Shown: positions 1-8,139, numbered from the stretch's first letter. The stretch is DNA of 28,493 nt from JBOGGN01 sp050744165 (GCA_050744165.1 JBOGGN010000466.1:1-28493), one strand, 5' to 3'. Notes: generated by a model from the sequence alone, not told the origin. Numbers and translations: made by a program.

Positions 1-1039
1 CCCCTGAACCGATGCCCGCCCCCGAACCGACGCCCGCGCCCCCGTCCGAACCCGCGTCCCCGTCCGAACCTGCGCCCGCGCCCGAACCGGCCCGCCCCGC
101 GTACCCGCCTGCAGAGTCCCCCGAGGCCGTGCCCGCCCCCGAGGTGAGCCGAAGAAACACGTCCTCCAACCGCTGCCGCCCCGCTCTCAGGTCCGACAGC
201 GCCAGGTCCCGCTCCGCGAGCCACGCGGTGAGGGCGGCGATGGTGGCCGGGCGGGGGTCCGCCTTCACCAGGTACTCCCCGGGCCGCTCCTCCACGACGA
301 CGGCAGAGAGGGCGGCTCCCAAGGCGGCGGCGTCCAGGCCCTCGGGCCCGCCGAAACGGATCTCGTCGCCTCCCACCCGAGTCGTCAACTCGGCCGGCGT
401 GCCGTCGGCCACGATCCGGCCATGGTCGATGATGAGGATGCGGTCCGCCAGGCGCTCGGCCTCCTCCAGCTCGTGGGTGGTCAGTAGGACGCAGGTTCCC
501 GACGCCCGGAGGTCGGCAATGACCTGGCGGATGGTGAGGCGACCCTGGGGGTCCACCCCCGCGGTGGGCTCGTCGAGAAACGCGACCCACGGCCGCCCGA
601 CTAGCGCCAGCGCCAGCGACAGCCGTTGCTGCTCACCACCGGAGAGCCGTCGCCACGGCGTCTTGAGCACGTCCGAGAGCCCCACCCGGAACAGCAGCCC
701 GTCCGGTTCGTCCGACTGGTCGTAGTAGCGGGCGAACAGTGCCACCGCCTCGTGCGGGGTCATGGTGGGATACACACCGCCCCGTTGCAGCATCACCCCG
801 ATGCGCCGAGTCAGCGCCTTGTGATCTCGATGCGGGTCTAGGCCGAGCACCCGCACCCGGCCGACCGTCGGCCGGCGGTACCCCTCCAAGGTCTCGATGG
901 TGCTGGTCTTGCCAGCACCGTTGGGGCCGAGCAGCGCCACGACTTGGCTCGCCTGCGCCTGGAAGCTGATGCGGTCGACGGCGACGGTATTCCCATAGCG
1001 GACGACCAGGTCGTGAACCTCGATCGCAGGCCCGGGCAC
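1..1039 (-). CDS. ABC transporter ATP-binding protein, DrrA/CcmA type (3' end outside window)
   Basis: ATPase subunit of an ABC exporter-type transporter; it would energise a separate permease, probably encoded beyond the left edge. 346 codons are visible from the GTG at 1039. Seen: Walker A (LLGPNGAGKTST, about residues 36-47), Q-loop region (IGVMLQRGG), signature LSGGEQQRLSLALAL, Walker B VAFLDEPTAGVDP, H-loop LLTTHELEEAERLADR, then the C-terminal DrrA-type domain (VLLTTHE... to EDVFLRLTSG). After the EDVFLRLT motif, where this family normally ends, the frame stays open for about 50 more residues made almost only of Gly, Ala, Ser and Asp and runs off the window. GTG at 1039 was chosen because the ATPase fold begins directly after it and a TAGGGT box lies 7 nt upstream. 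Substrate cannot be told from the sequence. Confidence 0.9.
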   Translation of the reverse strand, partial: MPGPAIEVHDLVVRYGNTVAVDRISFQAQASQVVALLGPNGAGKTSTIETLEGYRRPTVGRVRVLGLDPHRDHKALTRRIGVMLQRGGVYPTMTPHEAVALFARYYDQSDEPDGLLFRVGLSDVLKTPWRRLSGGEQQRLSLALALVGRPWVAFLDEPTAGVDPQGRLTIRQVIADLRASGTCVLLTTHELEEAERLADRILIIDHGRIVADGTPAELTTRVGGDEIRFGGPEGLDAAALGAALSAVVVEERPGEYLVKADPRPATIAALTAWLAERDLALSDLRAGRQRLEDVFLRLTSGAGTASGDSAGGYAGRAGSGAGAGSDGDAGSDGGAGVGSGAGIGSG

Positions 1040-1046
1040 GCTGGCG

Positions 1047-1052
1047 ACCCTA
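1047..1052 (-). promoter_or_regulatory. -10 box for the ABC ATPase
   Basis: TAGGGT on the minus strand, 7 nt before the GTG start, with no Shine-Dalgarno between. It fits the actinobacterial TANNNT -10 and a leaderless or nearly leaderless transcript. Confidence 0.5.
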
Positions 1053-1153
1053 CCCGGCGGCCTCGCGGGGGCCAAAGCCACTACCGGGGGTGCCTACAAC
1101 CGTGATCCCAGCCCACCGAAGGAAACCCGTCCGAGCCCCCCGATGACCTCCAC

Positions 1154-1159
1154 TACCGT
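1154..1159 (+). promoter_or_regulatory. -10 box for serS
   Basis: TACCGT, 8 nt before the ATG of serS, with no Shine-Dalgarno in between. Same spacing as other starts in the window; inferred leaderless promoter. Confidence 0.5.
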
Positions 1160-1167
1160 CGAAGTCC

Positions 1168-2454
1168 ATGATCGACGTGCGCCGCTTGCGGAACGACCTC
1201 GAGGGGGTCAAGGCGGCGCTCGGCCGGCGGGGCCTCGACCTGTCGGAGGTGGACCGGGCGGCTGACCTCGACCGCGAGCACCGGCTGCTTGTCGCCCGCC
1301 AGGACGAGCTGCGTGGCCGAAAGAACGCGCTCTCCAAGGAGATCGGCACCGCTCGCCGGGGCGGCGACACCGAGCGGGCGGCCACCCTCACCGACACCAG
1401 TACCGAGATCGGCGCCGAGTTGGCCTACGTCGAGAAGGCGGCCTCGGCTGCCGAACAGGAGCTCCACGGCCTCCTGCTGCGCATCCCCAACGTGCCGAGC
1501 CCCGACGCCCCGGACGGTAAGTCGGAGGCCGACAATCCCGTCCTGCGGGTGGTCGGCTACGACGAGGCGGCCTACCAGCCATACCAGCGGGTCCCCCACT
1601 GGGAGATCGGCACCGAACTCGGCATCTTGGACCTGGAGCGAGGCGCCAAGATCTCGGGGTCGATGTTCGTCGCCTTCCGGCGGATGGGCGCCACCTTGAC
1701 CCGGGCCCTGTGCCAGCTGGCGCTGGACCGCAACGCCGACGCCTTCGAGGAGGTCCGCCCACCGACCCTGGTGCGAACCGAAACCCTGCAGGCGACCGGC
1801 CAGCTGCCCAAGTTTGCCGACGACGCCTATCTCGTCGAACGCGACGACCTGTGGCTCATCCCCACCGCAGAGGTGCCGCTCACCTCGCTGCGGCGCAACG
1901 AGATCCTGCGGGAGACCGAGCTGCCGCAGCGGCTGATGGCCTACAGCCCCTGCTACCGCCGGGAGGCGGGCAGCGCCGGCCGGGACACCCGGGGCCTCTT
2001 GCGAGTCCACGAGTTCGACAAGGTGGAAATCCTGGCCGTGACTACGCCCGAGCAGGCCCAGGCCATGCATGCCGAGTTGCTGGCCCGAGCCGAGGGCACC
2101 ATCGCCGCCCTGGGCCTGCCGTATCGCGTCGTCGACATCTGCGCGGGCGACCTCGGCCAGTCCCACGCTCGCAGCTTCGACATCGAGGTCTACGCCCCGG
2201 GCTGCGACCTGTGGCTCGAGGTGTCGTCGGTGTCGTGGTTCAGCGACTACCAAGCCCGGCGGGCCAACATCCGCTATCGGCCGACGGCGGGTGGGGGTAC
2301 GGTCATGTGCCATACCCTCAACGGCTCGGCCCTCGCCGTGCCCCGGGTGTGGGCCGCCCTTGTCGAAACCGGGCGCCAGCCCGACGGCAGCGTCGTCCTT
2401 CCGGAAGTGCTCCACCCGTACCTGCGGGGCGCCACGAGCATCACCGCCTCCTAG
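1168..2454 (+). CDS. serS: Seryl-tRNA synthetase
   Basis: Charges tRNA-Ser (and tRNA-Sec if present) with serine in the cytoplasm. 428 aa, the usual length. The N-terminal 110 residues form the expected long coiled-coil tRNA-binding arm (MIDVRRLRNDLEGVKAAL at the start; charged heptads to about residue 105). The class II catalytic core follows: motif 2 (YSPCYRREAGSAGRDTRGLL, then RVHEFDKVE) and motif 3 (MCHTLNGSALAVPR), with the serine/ATP pocket segment LWLEVSSVSWFSDYQARR. ATG 1168 gives the canonical MIDVRRLR start. It is a single gene, divergent from the ABC ATPase on the left and convergent with the osmoprotectant operon on the right. Confidence 0.98.
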   Translation: MIDVRRLRNDLEGVKAALGRRGLDLSEVDRAADLDREHRLLVARQDELRGRKNALSKEIGTARRGGDTERAATLTDTSTEIGAELAYVEKAASAAEQELHGLLLRIPNVPSPDAPDGKSEADNPVLRVVGYDEAAYQPYQRVPHWEIGTELGILDLERGAKISGSMFVAFRRMGATLTRALCQLALDRNADAFEEVRPPTLVRTETLQATGQLPKFADDAYLVERDDLWLIPTAEVPLTSLRRNEILRETELPQRLMAYSPCYRREAGSAGRDTRGLLRVHEFDKVEILAVTTPEQAQAMHAELLARAEGTIAALGLPYRVVDICAGDLGQSHARSFDIEVYAPGCDLWLEVSSVSWFSDYQARRANIRYRPTAGGGTVMCHTLNGSALAVPRVWAALVETGRQPDGSVVLPEVLHPYLRGATSITAS

Positions 2455-2729
2455 CAAAACCAGCTGGGAAAAGGGCTCCCACCGCTCCGCTCACGCTTGC
2501 CGGAAGAGTTCGGGACCGCGTCGAGTAGATACCGCCCATCACGGAACCCGGCCCGCGACCCCGGTGTCCCCGAGGTGTGCATCCGACGAAAGCGCTGGCG
2601 GTGACCGCCCGGGCAGTGCCTGCCTCCTGCGGCGCCGTCGGCGGCCAGACGTGGGGCAGCCGCTGCGCTCTTGAGCCGGGTCCTCCCGGGGAGCAGGAAC
2701 GGGAAGGGCGGGGCTTTTTCCCGCCTGGT
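2455..2729. other. Intergenic region between convergent serS and osmoprotectant operon
   Basis: 275 nt with no supportable gene. Open frames here are shadows of the neighbouring genes. I looked for a tRNA and found none. Two hairpins are visible: CCGGG-TCCT-CCCGG near 2673-2686, and a G+C stem directly after the operon stop, listed separately. Confidence 0.6.
2707..2725 (-). terminator. Hairpin after the osmoprotectant operon
   Basis: Perfect 6-bp stem GGCGGG/CCCGCC with a 7-nt loop containing a T5/A5 run, 4 nt past the TAA of the ATPase gene. It has no U-tract after the stem on either strand, so intrinsic termination is uncertain; it could also be only an RNA 3' end stabiliser. Confidence 0.35.
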
Positions 2730-3881
2730 TTACGAACGCAGAACGGAGGCCTCGACCGCCACGCCCGCCTCGACGTCCACGGAGCGGCGCAAGGCGGCGT
2801 GGAGCGAGTCCGGTGTCAGCACCCCTACGTAGCGGTCGCCGTCGAGGACCGCCACCCAGCCCGCGTCGTGCTGCAGCATCTCGCTGAACGCCCGCTTCAG
2901 GGTCGCCCCGAGCGGGACCCAGGCTTCCATGCGGAGGGCACGGTCGCCGACGGAGCCCTCGCCAGTGGCGCCGTCGACGCCGATCCAACCGCGGAGCTGC
3001 TCGCCGGCGTCCACCACCACCGCCCAGCGGGCGCCGGCCGCGGCCAGGCTCTGCCGGGCCTCGGCGAGGGTGTCGCTGGCATGGACGACCGGCGGCTGGT
3101 CGAGGTCGGCCCGCTCGACCGCGGTGACCGTGAGGCGGCGCAGGCCCCGGTCGGAGCCCACGAAATCGGCCACGAACGGGGTGGCCGGGCTGCCCAGGAT
3201 CTTGGCTGGCGTGTCGTACTGCTCGAGGCGGCCACCCTCGGCGATGACGGCGATGCGGTCGCCGAGGCGGACCGCCTCGTCGATGTCGTGGGTGACGAAC
3301 ACCACCGTCTTGTGCAACTCACGCTGCAGGCGCAGGAACTCGGTCTGGAGCCGGTCCCGGGTGATGGGGTCGATGGCCCCGAACGGCTCGTCCATCAAAA
3401 GCACCGGGGGGTCGGCGGCCAAGGCCCGGGCGACGCCGGCCCGCTGGCGCTGGCCGCCCGACAGCTCGCTCGGATACCGCCGCGCGAACACCGCCGGCTC
3501 AAGGCCGACCAGCGTCAGCAGTTCCGCGGTGCGGTCCCGGACCCGGGCCTTTTCCCACCCCAGCAGCCGGGGCACGGTGCCCACGTTTTCGCCGATGGTC
3601 AGATGGGGGAACAGCCCGACCAGCTGGATGACGTAGCCGATCCGCCGCCGCAGCGTCACCGGGTTGACATCGGTGACGTCCTCGCCGTCGAGGAAGATGC
3701 GGCCCGAGGTGGGCTCGATCAGCCGGTTGATCATGCGCATGGTGGTGGTCTTCCCCGAGCCCGAGGGTCCCACCAGCATGCATATCTCGCCTGGCTCGAC
3801 GGCCAGGTCGAGCGAGTCGACCGCCAAGGTGGCGCCGTAGCGCTTGGTCACCTTTTCCAGGCGGATGGTGGGCTCAGGCAT
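2730..3881 (-). CDS. Osmoprotectant ABC transporter ATP-binding protein with CBS pair
   Basis: ATPase of a quaternary-amine (glycine betaine/choline/carnitine class, OpuCA/ProV-like) importer. 383 aa from the ATG at 3881. Seen in order: Walker A GPSGSGKTTT, Q-loop YVIQLVGLFPHLTIGENV, signature LSGGQRQRAGVARAL, Walker B PVLLMDEPFGAIDP, H-loop VFVTHDIDEAVRLGD, then after about residue 240 two CBS-like repeats (VVHASDTLAEARQSLAAAGA..., and PLGATLKRAFSEMLQHDAGW...). CBS pairs in this family sense ionic strength or nucleotides. Last gene of the four-gene operon; its ATG overlaps the stop of the upstream permease by 8 nt. Longer open frame upstream is a shadow of the permease. Confidence 0.95.
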   Translation of the reverse strand: MPEPTIRLEKVTKRYGATLAVDSLDLAVEPGEICMLVGPSGSGKTTTMRMINRLIEPTSGRIFLDGEDVTDVNPVTLRRRIGYVIQLVGLFPHLTIGENVGTVPRLLGWEKARVRDRTAELLTLVGLEPAVFARRYPSELSGGQRQRAGVARALAADPPVLLMDEPFGAIDPITRDRLQTEFLRLQRELHKTVVFVTHDIDEAVRLGDRIAVIAEGGRLEQYDTPAKILGSPATPFVADFVGSDRGLRRLTVTAVERADLDQPPVVHASDTLAEARQSLAAAGARWAVVVDAGEQLRGWIGVDGATGEGSVGDRALRMEAWVPLGATLKRAFSEMLQHDAGWVAVLDGDRYVGVLTPDSLHAALRRSVDVEAGVAVEASVLRS

Positions 3882-4635
3882 TGGCCGCCTCGACGGCGGG
3901 GGCGCTGGCGTCTGCGGCCTTGGCGGCCAGGGTGTCGGCGGCGGGGCGGGCCTCGCCGAGGCGAGGGCGGCGCGTGCGGGGCCCCGGGCGCACCGCCGAT
4001 TGGATGGCGGCGAGGACCGAGTCGAGGGCCAGCGCCTCGATGCCGATGACGACCGCGCCCGCCAGGACCGCCTGTTCCTGGTTGTTGGCCTGGCCGATCT
4101 GAATGATGGTGCCGAGCGAGCGGGTGCCCGCGTAGGCCGCCAGGGTGGCGGTGGCGAAGGTCTGGAGGACGGCAATGCGGATGCCGGTGGCCACCAGGGG
4201 CAAGGACAGTGGCAACTCGACGCGAGTGAGCACCTGGCGGCCATTCATGCCGAGGCCGCGGGCCGCGTCGAGGGTGTCGGGATCCACCTGACGTACCCCG
4301 GTATACGCATTGATCAGCATCGGGGGGATGGCGAAGACGACCAGGGCGGCGACGGCCGTGCGGGTGTTGACCCCGAAGATGGGCACCGAGGCGAGAACGA
4401 TGATGAGCGCCAGGGGCGGGATGGCCCGGCCAGCGTTCCCGATGACGGTGATGGTTCGGCCACCTTTGCGGCGGTGGCCGATGCCGACGCCGAGGGGGAG
4501 GGAGACGGCGCCTGCGATCAGGAGCGACAGACCGGTGACCCGGAGGTGGTCGACCGTCAACGCGATGACGCCATTGGCACCGGACCAGTTGGCGCCATCG
4601 GTGAGCCAGTTGATGGTGTCGCCGGGCAGGCTCAT
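3874..4635 (-). CDS. Osmoprotectant ABC transporter permease (second)
   Basis: Inner-membrane permease of the OpuCB/OpuCD (ProW) class, 253 aa. The BPD_transp_1 fold is clear: several hydrophobic helices and the EAA-loop region DAARGLGMNGRQVLTRVELPLSL, followed by LVATGIRIAVLQTFATATLAAYAG. Start taken at ATG 4635 because it overlaps the stop of the first permease as ATGA, implying translational coupling; an upstream ATG at 4671 would overlap that gene by 40 nt. The last 45 residues are an Ala/Pro/Arg-rich cytoplasmic tail (after SVLAAIQSAVRPGP) longer than usual. Pairs with the other permease as a heterodimer. Confidence 0.93.
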   Translation of the reverse strand: MSLPGDTINWLTDGANWSGANGVIALTVDHLRVTGLSLLIAGAVSLPLGVGIGHRRKGGRTITVIGNAGRAIPPLALIIVLASVPIFGVNTRTAVAALVVFAIPPMLINAYTGVRQVDPDTLDAARGLGMNGRQVLTRVELPLSLPLVATGIRIAVLQTFATATLAAYAGTRSLGTIIQIGQANNQEQAVLAGAVVIGIEALALDSVLAAIQSAVRPGPRTRRPRLGEARPAADTLAAKAADASAPAVEAANA

Positions 4636-5309
4636 GCCGGGGCCCGCCGCTGCCAGGGGATAGCCAGCCACTGGGCGACGAGGACGATGCCGTCGCCCAC
4701 CAGTGCCAGCACCACGATAAGAACGGTGGCCAGCAGCACCTGGGCGTGGACATCATCCTGGAAGCCCTGGAACAGCATGGTGCCGAGGCCGCCCTGGTTG
4801 ATGACCCCGCCCACCGTCAACAGGGCGACGGTCGACACCGTGGTGACTCGGAGGCCCGCGAAGATGGCGGGCAGGGCCAGTGGCAGCCGCACCCGCCACA
4901 ACAAGGCGACGGGCCCGTATCCCATCCCTTTGGCGGCGTCGATGACGTCAGCGGGCACCTCGTCCAGGCCCACCAGGAAGTTGCGCACCAGCAACAGCTG
5001 GCTGTAGGCGACCAGGGCGATCACCACCGGGGTGGCGTGGGTGACGCCCAGCCACGGCTGCAGCAGGACGAACAGGGCCAGTGAGGGGATGGTGTAGATG
5101 ATCCCCAGCGCCGACAGGATGCCCGCTCGCAGCCAGCGGCGGTAGAGGGCCAGGATCGACAGGGGCACCGCGAACAGCAGGCCGAGCGCGATGGAGAGCA
5201 CCGACAAGGAGAGGTGCTGGAGCGTGTAGTGGATGATCTGGCCCTCTCGGGTACTCAGGTACCTGCCGCACACCCACGAGTTGGCTCTGAGGCAGTCGGC
5301 ACCGAGCAC
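4632..5309 (-). CDS. Osmoprotectant ABC transporter permease (first)
   Basis: Inner-membrane permease of the OpuCB/ProW class, 225 aa. Hydrophobic helices span most of the protein; the EAA loop is DVIDAAKGMGYGPVALLWRV followed by RLPLALPAIFAGLRVTTVSTVALLTVGG, a typical match. GTG at 5309 is the only start before an in-frame TAG 12 nt upstream. It begins 17 nt after the stop of the binding-protein gene and ends in an ATGA overlap with the second permease. The first 20 residues carry two Cys (positions about 6 and 14) ahead of the first helix; I cannot say whether they matter. Confidence 0.93.
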   Translation of the reverse strand: MLGADCLRANSWVCGRYLSTREGQIIHYTLQHLSLSVLSIALGLLFAVPLSILALYRRWLRAGILSALGIIYTIPSLALFVLLQPWLGVTHATPVVIALVAYSQLLLVRNFLVGLDEVPADVIDAAKGMGYGPVALLWRVRLPLALPAIFAGLRVTTVSTVALLTVGGVINQGGLGTMLFQGFQDDVHAQVLLATVLIVVLALVGDGIVLVAQWLAIPWQRRAPA

Positions 5310-5326
5310 CGGCCGCCCCTAGTGGC

Positions 5327-6298
5327 TCACGCCGGCGTGGCGTCGGAGTCGGAGCTGAAAACGACGCCGAGAAGAATCTTGCCGCTCTTCAAGGCGGTCC
5401 GGGTCAAAGGGCCATCCTCGTCCAGGGCGTCGAAGCTCTTGATCTTGAGCCCGTAGGTCGACATCAGGCCGATCTGGCACTCCGGCCGGGTGGGGCAGTT
5501 GGCTGGTCCGCCGAGGGTGATGCCGCCGCCGCACTTGCTGGCGAGGTCGGACAGCGACTTCAGGCCGTACGCCTTGGCGGTGGCCGAGGTGACGGCGTAG
5601 GCGTTCTCGTCGGTGGCCGAGGCCGCGTTGAGCACGGTGAGACCGCGGGGCGTGGCCAGGTTCTTCAAGACCGACACGGTGGTGTCGATGCTGGAGCTGG
5701 GCTGCTCCGTCGACTTGACCTTGGTGGCCAGGTAGGTCGTCAGGCTGGCGGCGTAGTCCATCACGGCCTGGACCTGGTCCGACTCAAGGGCCGGCTCGTA
5801 GAGCTCCCGCTCGCCGACCACCTTGGCGCTGGCGTTGTAGCCGGCCTTGTTGAGGACGTCGGCGGCGATGTCAGCCAGGGTCTCGTTTTCGGCGAAGCCC
5901 TGGGCCGCGATGGTGATCGAGCCGCTGCCACCCGAGAGGCCCTGGCCCAGGTTGTGGCTGCTCACGAACTGCGACGCCACCGTCGCGGGATCGGTCTTGT
6001 CGACGCCGGTCTGGACGTTGAGCTGGATCAAGGCCGTCTGGCTGAGGGCGGCGGTGATCGAGTTCAGGGCGGTCGTGAGCGGCGCCTTGGCCACCTTGGT
6101 GTTGATGATCGGGATGATGTTGTCGCTGGCTTCGAGGTGCTTGTCGTCGGCCAGCACCGCCAGGGTCTGCCCTGGTTTGGCGGCGCAGACGCCGTTGGTG
6201 GTCGTCGTCTTGCTCGATGAGCTGCAGCTCGCCAACGCCGTCGCGATGACCGCGATCACGGTGGCCCAGCCCCACCAGCGCGTCCCAGGGAGTCGCAT
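5327..6298 (-). CDS. Osmoprotectant-binding lipoprotein, circularly permuted OpuAC domain
   Basis: Extracytoplasmic substrate-binding protein of the adjacent ABC importer, 323 aa. Start ATG 6298 is preceded by a strong Shine-Dalgarno (GGAAAGGA); longer frames run into the divergent phosphatase gene. Lipoprotein signal peptide: MR..TR, hydrophobic core, lipobox LAS-C with Cys25. Residues 44-117 (beginning QTLAVLADDKHLEASDN, including TALIQLNVQTGVDKTDPATV) match what is normally the C-terminal end of the OpuAC fold (VVLEDDKH... to ELNxxVDVEGKDPxEVA). Residues 118-127 are a Gly/Ser linker. Residues 128-323 (SITIAAQGFAENETLADI ... TALKSGKILLGVVFSSDSD) match the normal N-terminal and middle parts and stop where the VVLEDDKH segment would follow. 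Family membership is clear; ligand is inferred from family and operon. Confidence 0.9.
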   Translation of the reverse strand: MRLPGTRWWGWATVIAVIATALASCSSSSKTTTTNGVCAAKPGQTLAVLADDKHLEASDNIIPIINTKVAKAPLTTALNSITAALSQTALIQLNVQTGVDKTDPATVASQFVSSHNLGQGLSGGSGSITIAAQGFAENETLADIAADVLNKAGYNASAKVVGERELYEPALESDQVQAVMDYAASLTTYLATKVKSTEQPSSSIDTTVSVLKNLATPRGLTVLNAASATDENAYAVTSATAKAYGLKSLSDLASKCGGGITLGGPANCPTRPECQIGLMSTYGLKIKSFDALDEDGPLTRTALKSGKILLGVVFSSDSDATPA

Positions 6299-6415
6299 TC
6301 GACGCGGTCCTTTCCTCAGCAGGAAGGCAACAGTAACCCGTCTCTTATGGATCAGGGCAGTTCTGCCGCCTTGTCCCCTTTCGTCGCTGGAGGCAAACCC
6401 GGGATACTGGTGTCC

Positions 6416-6991
6416 ATGAGCGACCATCATCCGCTGGCGGTGTTGGTGCGCCATGGCGCCACCACGTGGAGCGCCAGCGGCCAGCACACCGGGCGGACCG
6501 ACATCCCCCTTACCGCGACGGGCGAGGCCCAGGCCGAGGAGTTGCGGACCCGCTTGGCAGGCCAGTCGTTCGCGCTGGTGCTCAGCAGCCCCCTTGGCCG
6601 GGCCCGACGCACCGCCGAACTGGCGGGCCTCGACCACGTGATCGACGAGCCCGACCTTTTGGAATGGAACTATGGCGACGCCGAGGGCAGGACGACCGAG
6701 GAGATCCGCCAGCAGTGGCCCGGGTGGACCGTCTGGGATGGGCCTTGGTCCGGAGGCGAGACCATCGACCAGGTAGCCGCCCGAGCCGACCGGGTGGTGG
6801 CCCGGGTCCGCCAACTGGACACTGGTGCCGTCGCCGCCCTGGTCGGCCACGGCCACATGTTGCGGGTCCTGGCGGCACGCTGGTTGGGGGCGCCACCCCA
6901 GGCCGGCCGGTGGCTGGCGCTCGACACGGGGACGCTGTGCGAGCTCGGGTGGGAGCACGAAGCGGCGGTCGTCCGCCACTGGAACACGTGA
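6416..6991 (+). CDS. Histidine phosphatase family protein
   Basis: Phosphoglycerate-mutase-like phosphatase, 191 aa, cytoplasmic. Catalytic RHG motif in LVRHGATTWSASGQHTGRTD near the N-terminus, the SSPLGRARRTAELAG segment, the acid region LLEWNYGDAEGRTTEEI, and the second catalytic His in LVGHGHMLRVLAARW. ATG 6416 places LVRHG at the usual distance from the start; a GATACT box lies 7 nt upstream. Substrate unknown: this family includes acid phosphatases, cobalamin and sugar-phosphate phosphatases. Its stop overlaps the start of the rhomboid gene (GTGA), so the two are probably translated together. Confidence 0.9.
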   Translation: MSDHHPLAVLVRHGATTWSASGQHTGRTDIPLTATGEAQAEELRTRLAGQSFALVLSSPLGRARRTAELAGLDHVIDEPDLLEWNYGDAEGRTTEEIRQQWPGWTVWDGPWSGGETIDQVAARADRVVARVRQLDTGAVAALVGHGHMLRVLAARWLGAPPQAGRWLALDTGTLCELGWEHEAAVVRHWNT

Positions 6992-8139
6992 CCTCGGCCG
7001 CCGCCTTTCCGGGCGCGGCCGGGGCCGACGACGCCCGGCGTAGGGCTGATGAGGCCGAGTGCCGGGTCGAGGACGGCGACGGATGGGACGACGAGGTTTG
7101 GGCCGACGAGGACTGGGACGACGAGGTTCGGGACGACGAGGACTGGGAGGACGAGGACTGGGGCGGCGATCATCGGGACGGCGGAGATTGGGGCGGCGAG
7201 CGCTGGGCGCCTGGGGGCGCAGCGTCCGAGAAGCGCTCGCCGCCAGTGGGCGACCTCGTCGACGACGGCCGTTCGGAGCTGCCCTATCGGGTGGCGTGCT
7301 TCGCCCACCCCGGCCAGCTGACGAGCGTTCACTGCCGGGGTTGCGGCCGGCCCATCTGTTGGGAATGCGACGTCACCACCAGCCAGTCCGGCCGCAAGCC
7401 GCATTTAAGCGGCCCGTTGTGCTCTGCCTGCGGTACTGACCAGCCGAAGTCTGCGCCTCGGAGCCAGAGGACGGCCCCGTCGGTCATCGCTGGCCGGTAC
7501 CGCCTGACCCCGGCGGTGGCCGGCCTGGTCATGATCAACGTGGCGGTTTTCGCCGCCACCGCGGCCCACGCCAGCTGGGAAATCGACCTAGCGCAGTCGC
7601 CCTCCGGGATCGCCGCCGGCCAGGTCTACCGGTTGGTGACGGCGGTGTTCGTCCATGCCGGTTTCACGCACCTTCTGTTCAACATGGTGGCCCTGCTGGT
7701 AGTCGGGCCGCCCGTCGAGGCGGCGCTTGGAAAGGTGCGTTTCTCGGCCTTGTACCTGCTCGCGGGGGTCGTGGGCTTCGGCTTCAGCTTCCTCTTGGGT
7801 CCGGTGAACGGACTCAGTGTGGGGGCGTCGGGCGCCATTCTCGGCGTCTTCGGAGCGTGGTACTCGCTGGCCCGGGCGAAACACAAGGACACCGCCGCCT
7901 TCGCCCTGCTGCTGATCTTGCTGCTGGTGTATTCGTTCTACGACCCGGCCGTCGACTGGCGGGCTCACGTGGGAGGTCTGGCAACCGGACTCGCCGGGGG
8001 GGCGATGGTCGCCTGGACGGCTCGGCGGCCACAGCGGCGGCCGCAGCGGCGGGCGGTGCCCGAGCTGGCGGCCGTCTCCGCCGTCGTGGGGGTGCTGGCC
8101 GCCATGGTGCTGGTCCGCGCGGCCCAGATCCGGCATTGA
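6988..8139 (+). CDS. Rhomboid intramembrane protease with acidic repeat and zinc finger
   Basis: Intramembrane serine protease, 383 aa. GTG 6988 overlaps the upstream stop as GTGA. Residues about 20-75 are an acidic, Trp-rich low-complexity stretch of five-residue repeats. Then a B-box-like zinc-binding region starting at Cys104 (CFAHP, HCRGCGRPICWECD, LCSACG), then six or more membrane helices. Rhomboid hallmarks: HAGFTHLLFNMVALL, the catalytic serine in GASGAILG (Ser281), and the catalytic histidine in RAHVGGLATGLAGG (His327). An N-terminal zinc finger is known in actinobacterial rhomboids; the acidic repeat is the unusual part. Substrates cannot be inferred. Confidence 0.92.
   Translation: MTSAAAFPGAAGADDARRRADEAECRVEDGDGWDDEVWADEDWDDEVRDDEDWEDEDWGGDHRDGGDWGGERWAPGGAASEKRSPPVGDLVDDGRSELPYRVACFAHPGQLTSVHCRGCGRPICWECDVTTSQSGRKPHLSGPLCSACGTDQPKSAPRSQRTAPSVIAGRYRLTPAVAGLVMINVAVFAATAAHASWEIDLAQSPSGIAAGQVYRLVTAVFVHAGFTHLLFNMVALLVVGPPVEAALGKVRFSALYLLAGVVGFGFSFLLGPVNGLSVGASGAILGVFGAWYSLARAKHKDTAAFALLLILLLVYSFYDPAVDWRAHVGGLATGLAGGAMVAWTARRPQRRPQRRAVPELAAVSAVVGVLAAMVLVRAAQIRH
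7084..7203 (+). repeat. 15-bp tandem repeat inside the rhomboid gene
   Basis: Eight consecutive 15-bp units beginning TGGGACGACGAGG in the best copies and decaying toward the 3' end. They encode pentapeptides such as WDDEV, WADED, RDDED, WEDED, WGGDH. The frame is kept throughout, so copy-number change would not break the gene. Confidence 0.9.

Noticed and set aside
1153..2457. 434-codon open frame opposite serS
   Set aside because: It mirrors serS exactly and its translation is low in family-like motifs; long antisense frames are expected at this G+C content.
2455..2729. tRNA gene downstream of serS
   Set aside because: I looked for T-arm and acceptor pairings on both strands and found no cloverleaf.
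2577..4049. 490-codon plus-strand frame over the osmoprotectant operon
   Set aside because: Shadow of the ATPase and permease genes, whose motifs are intact on the minus strand.
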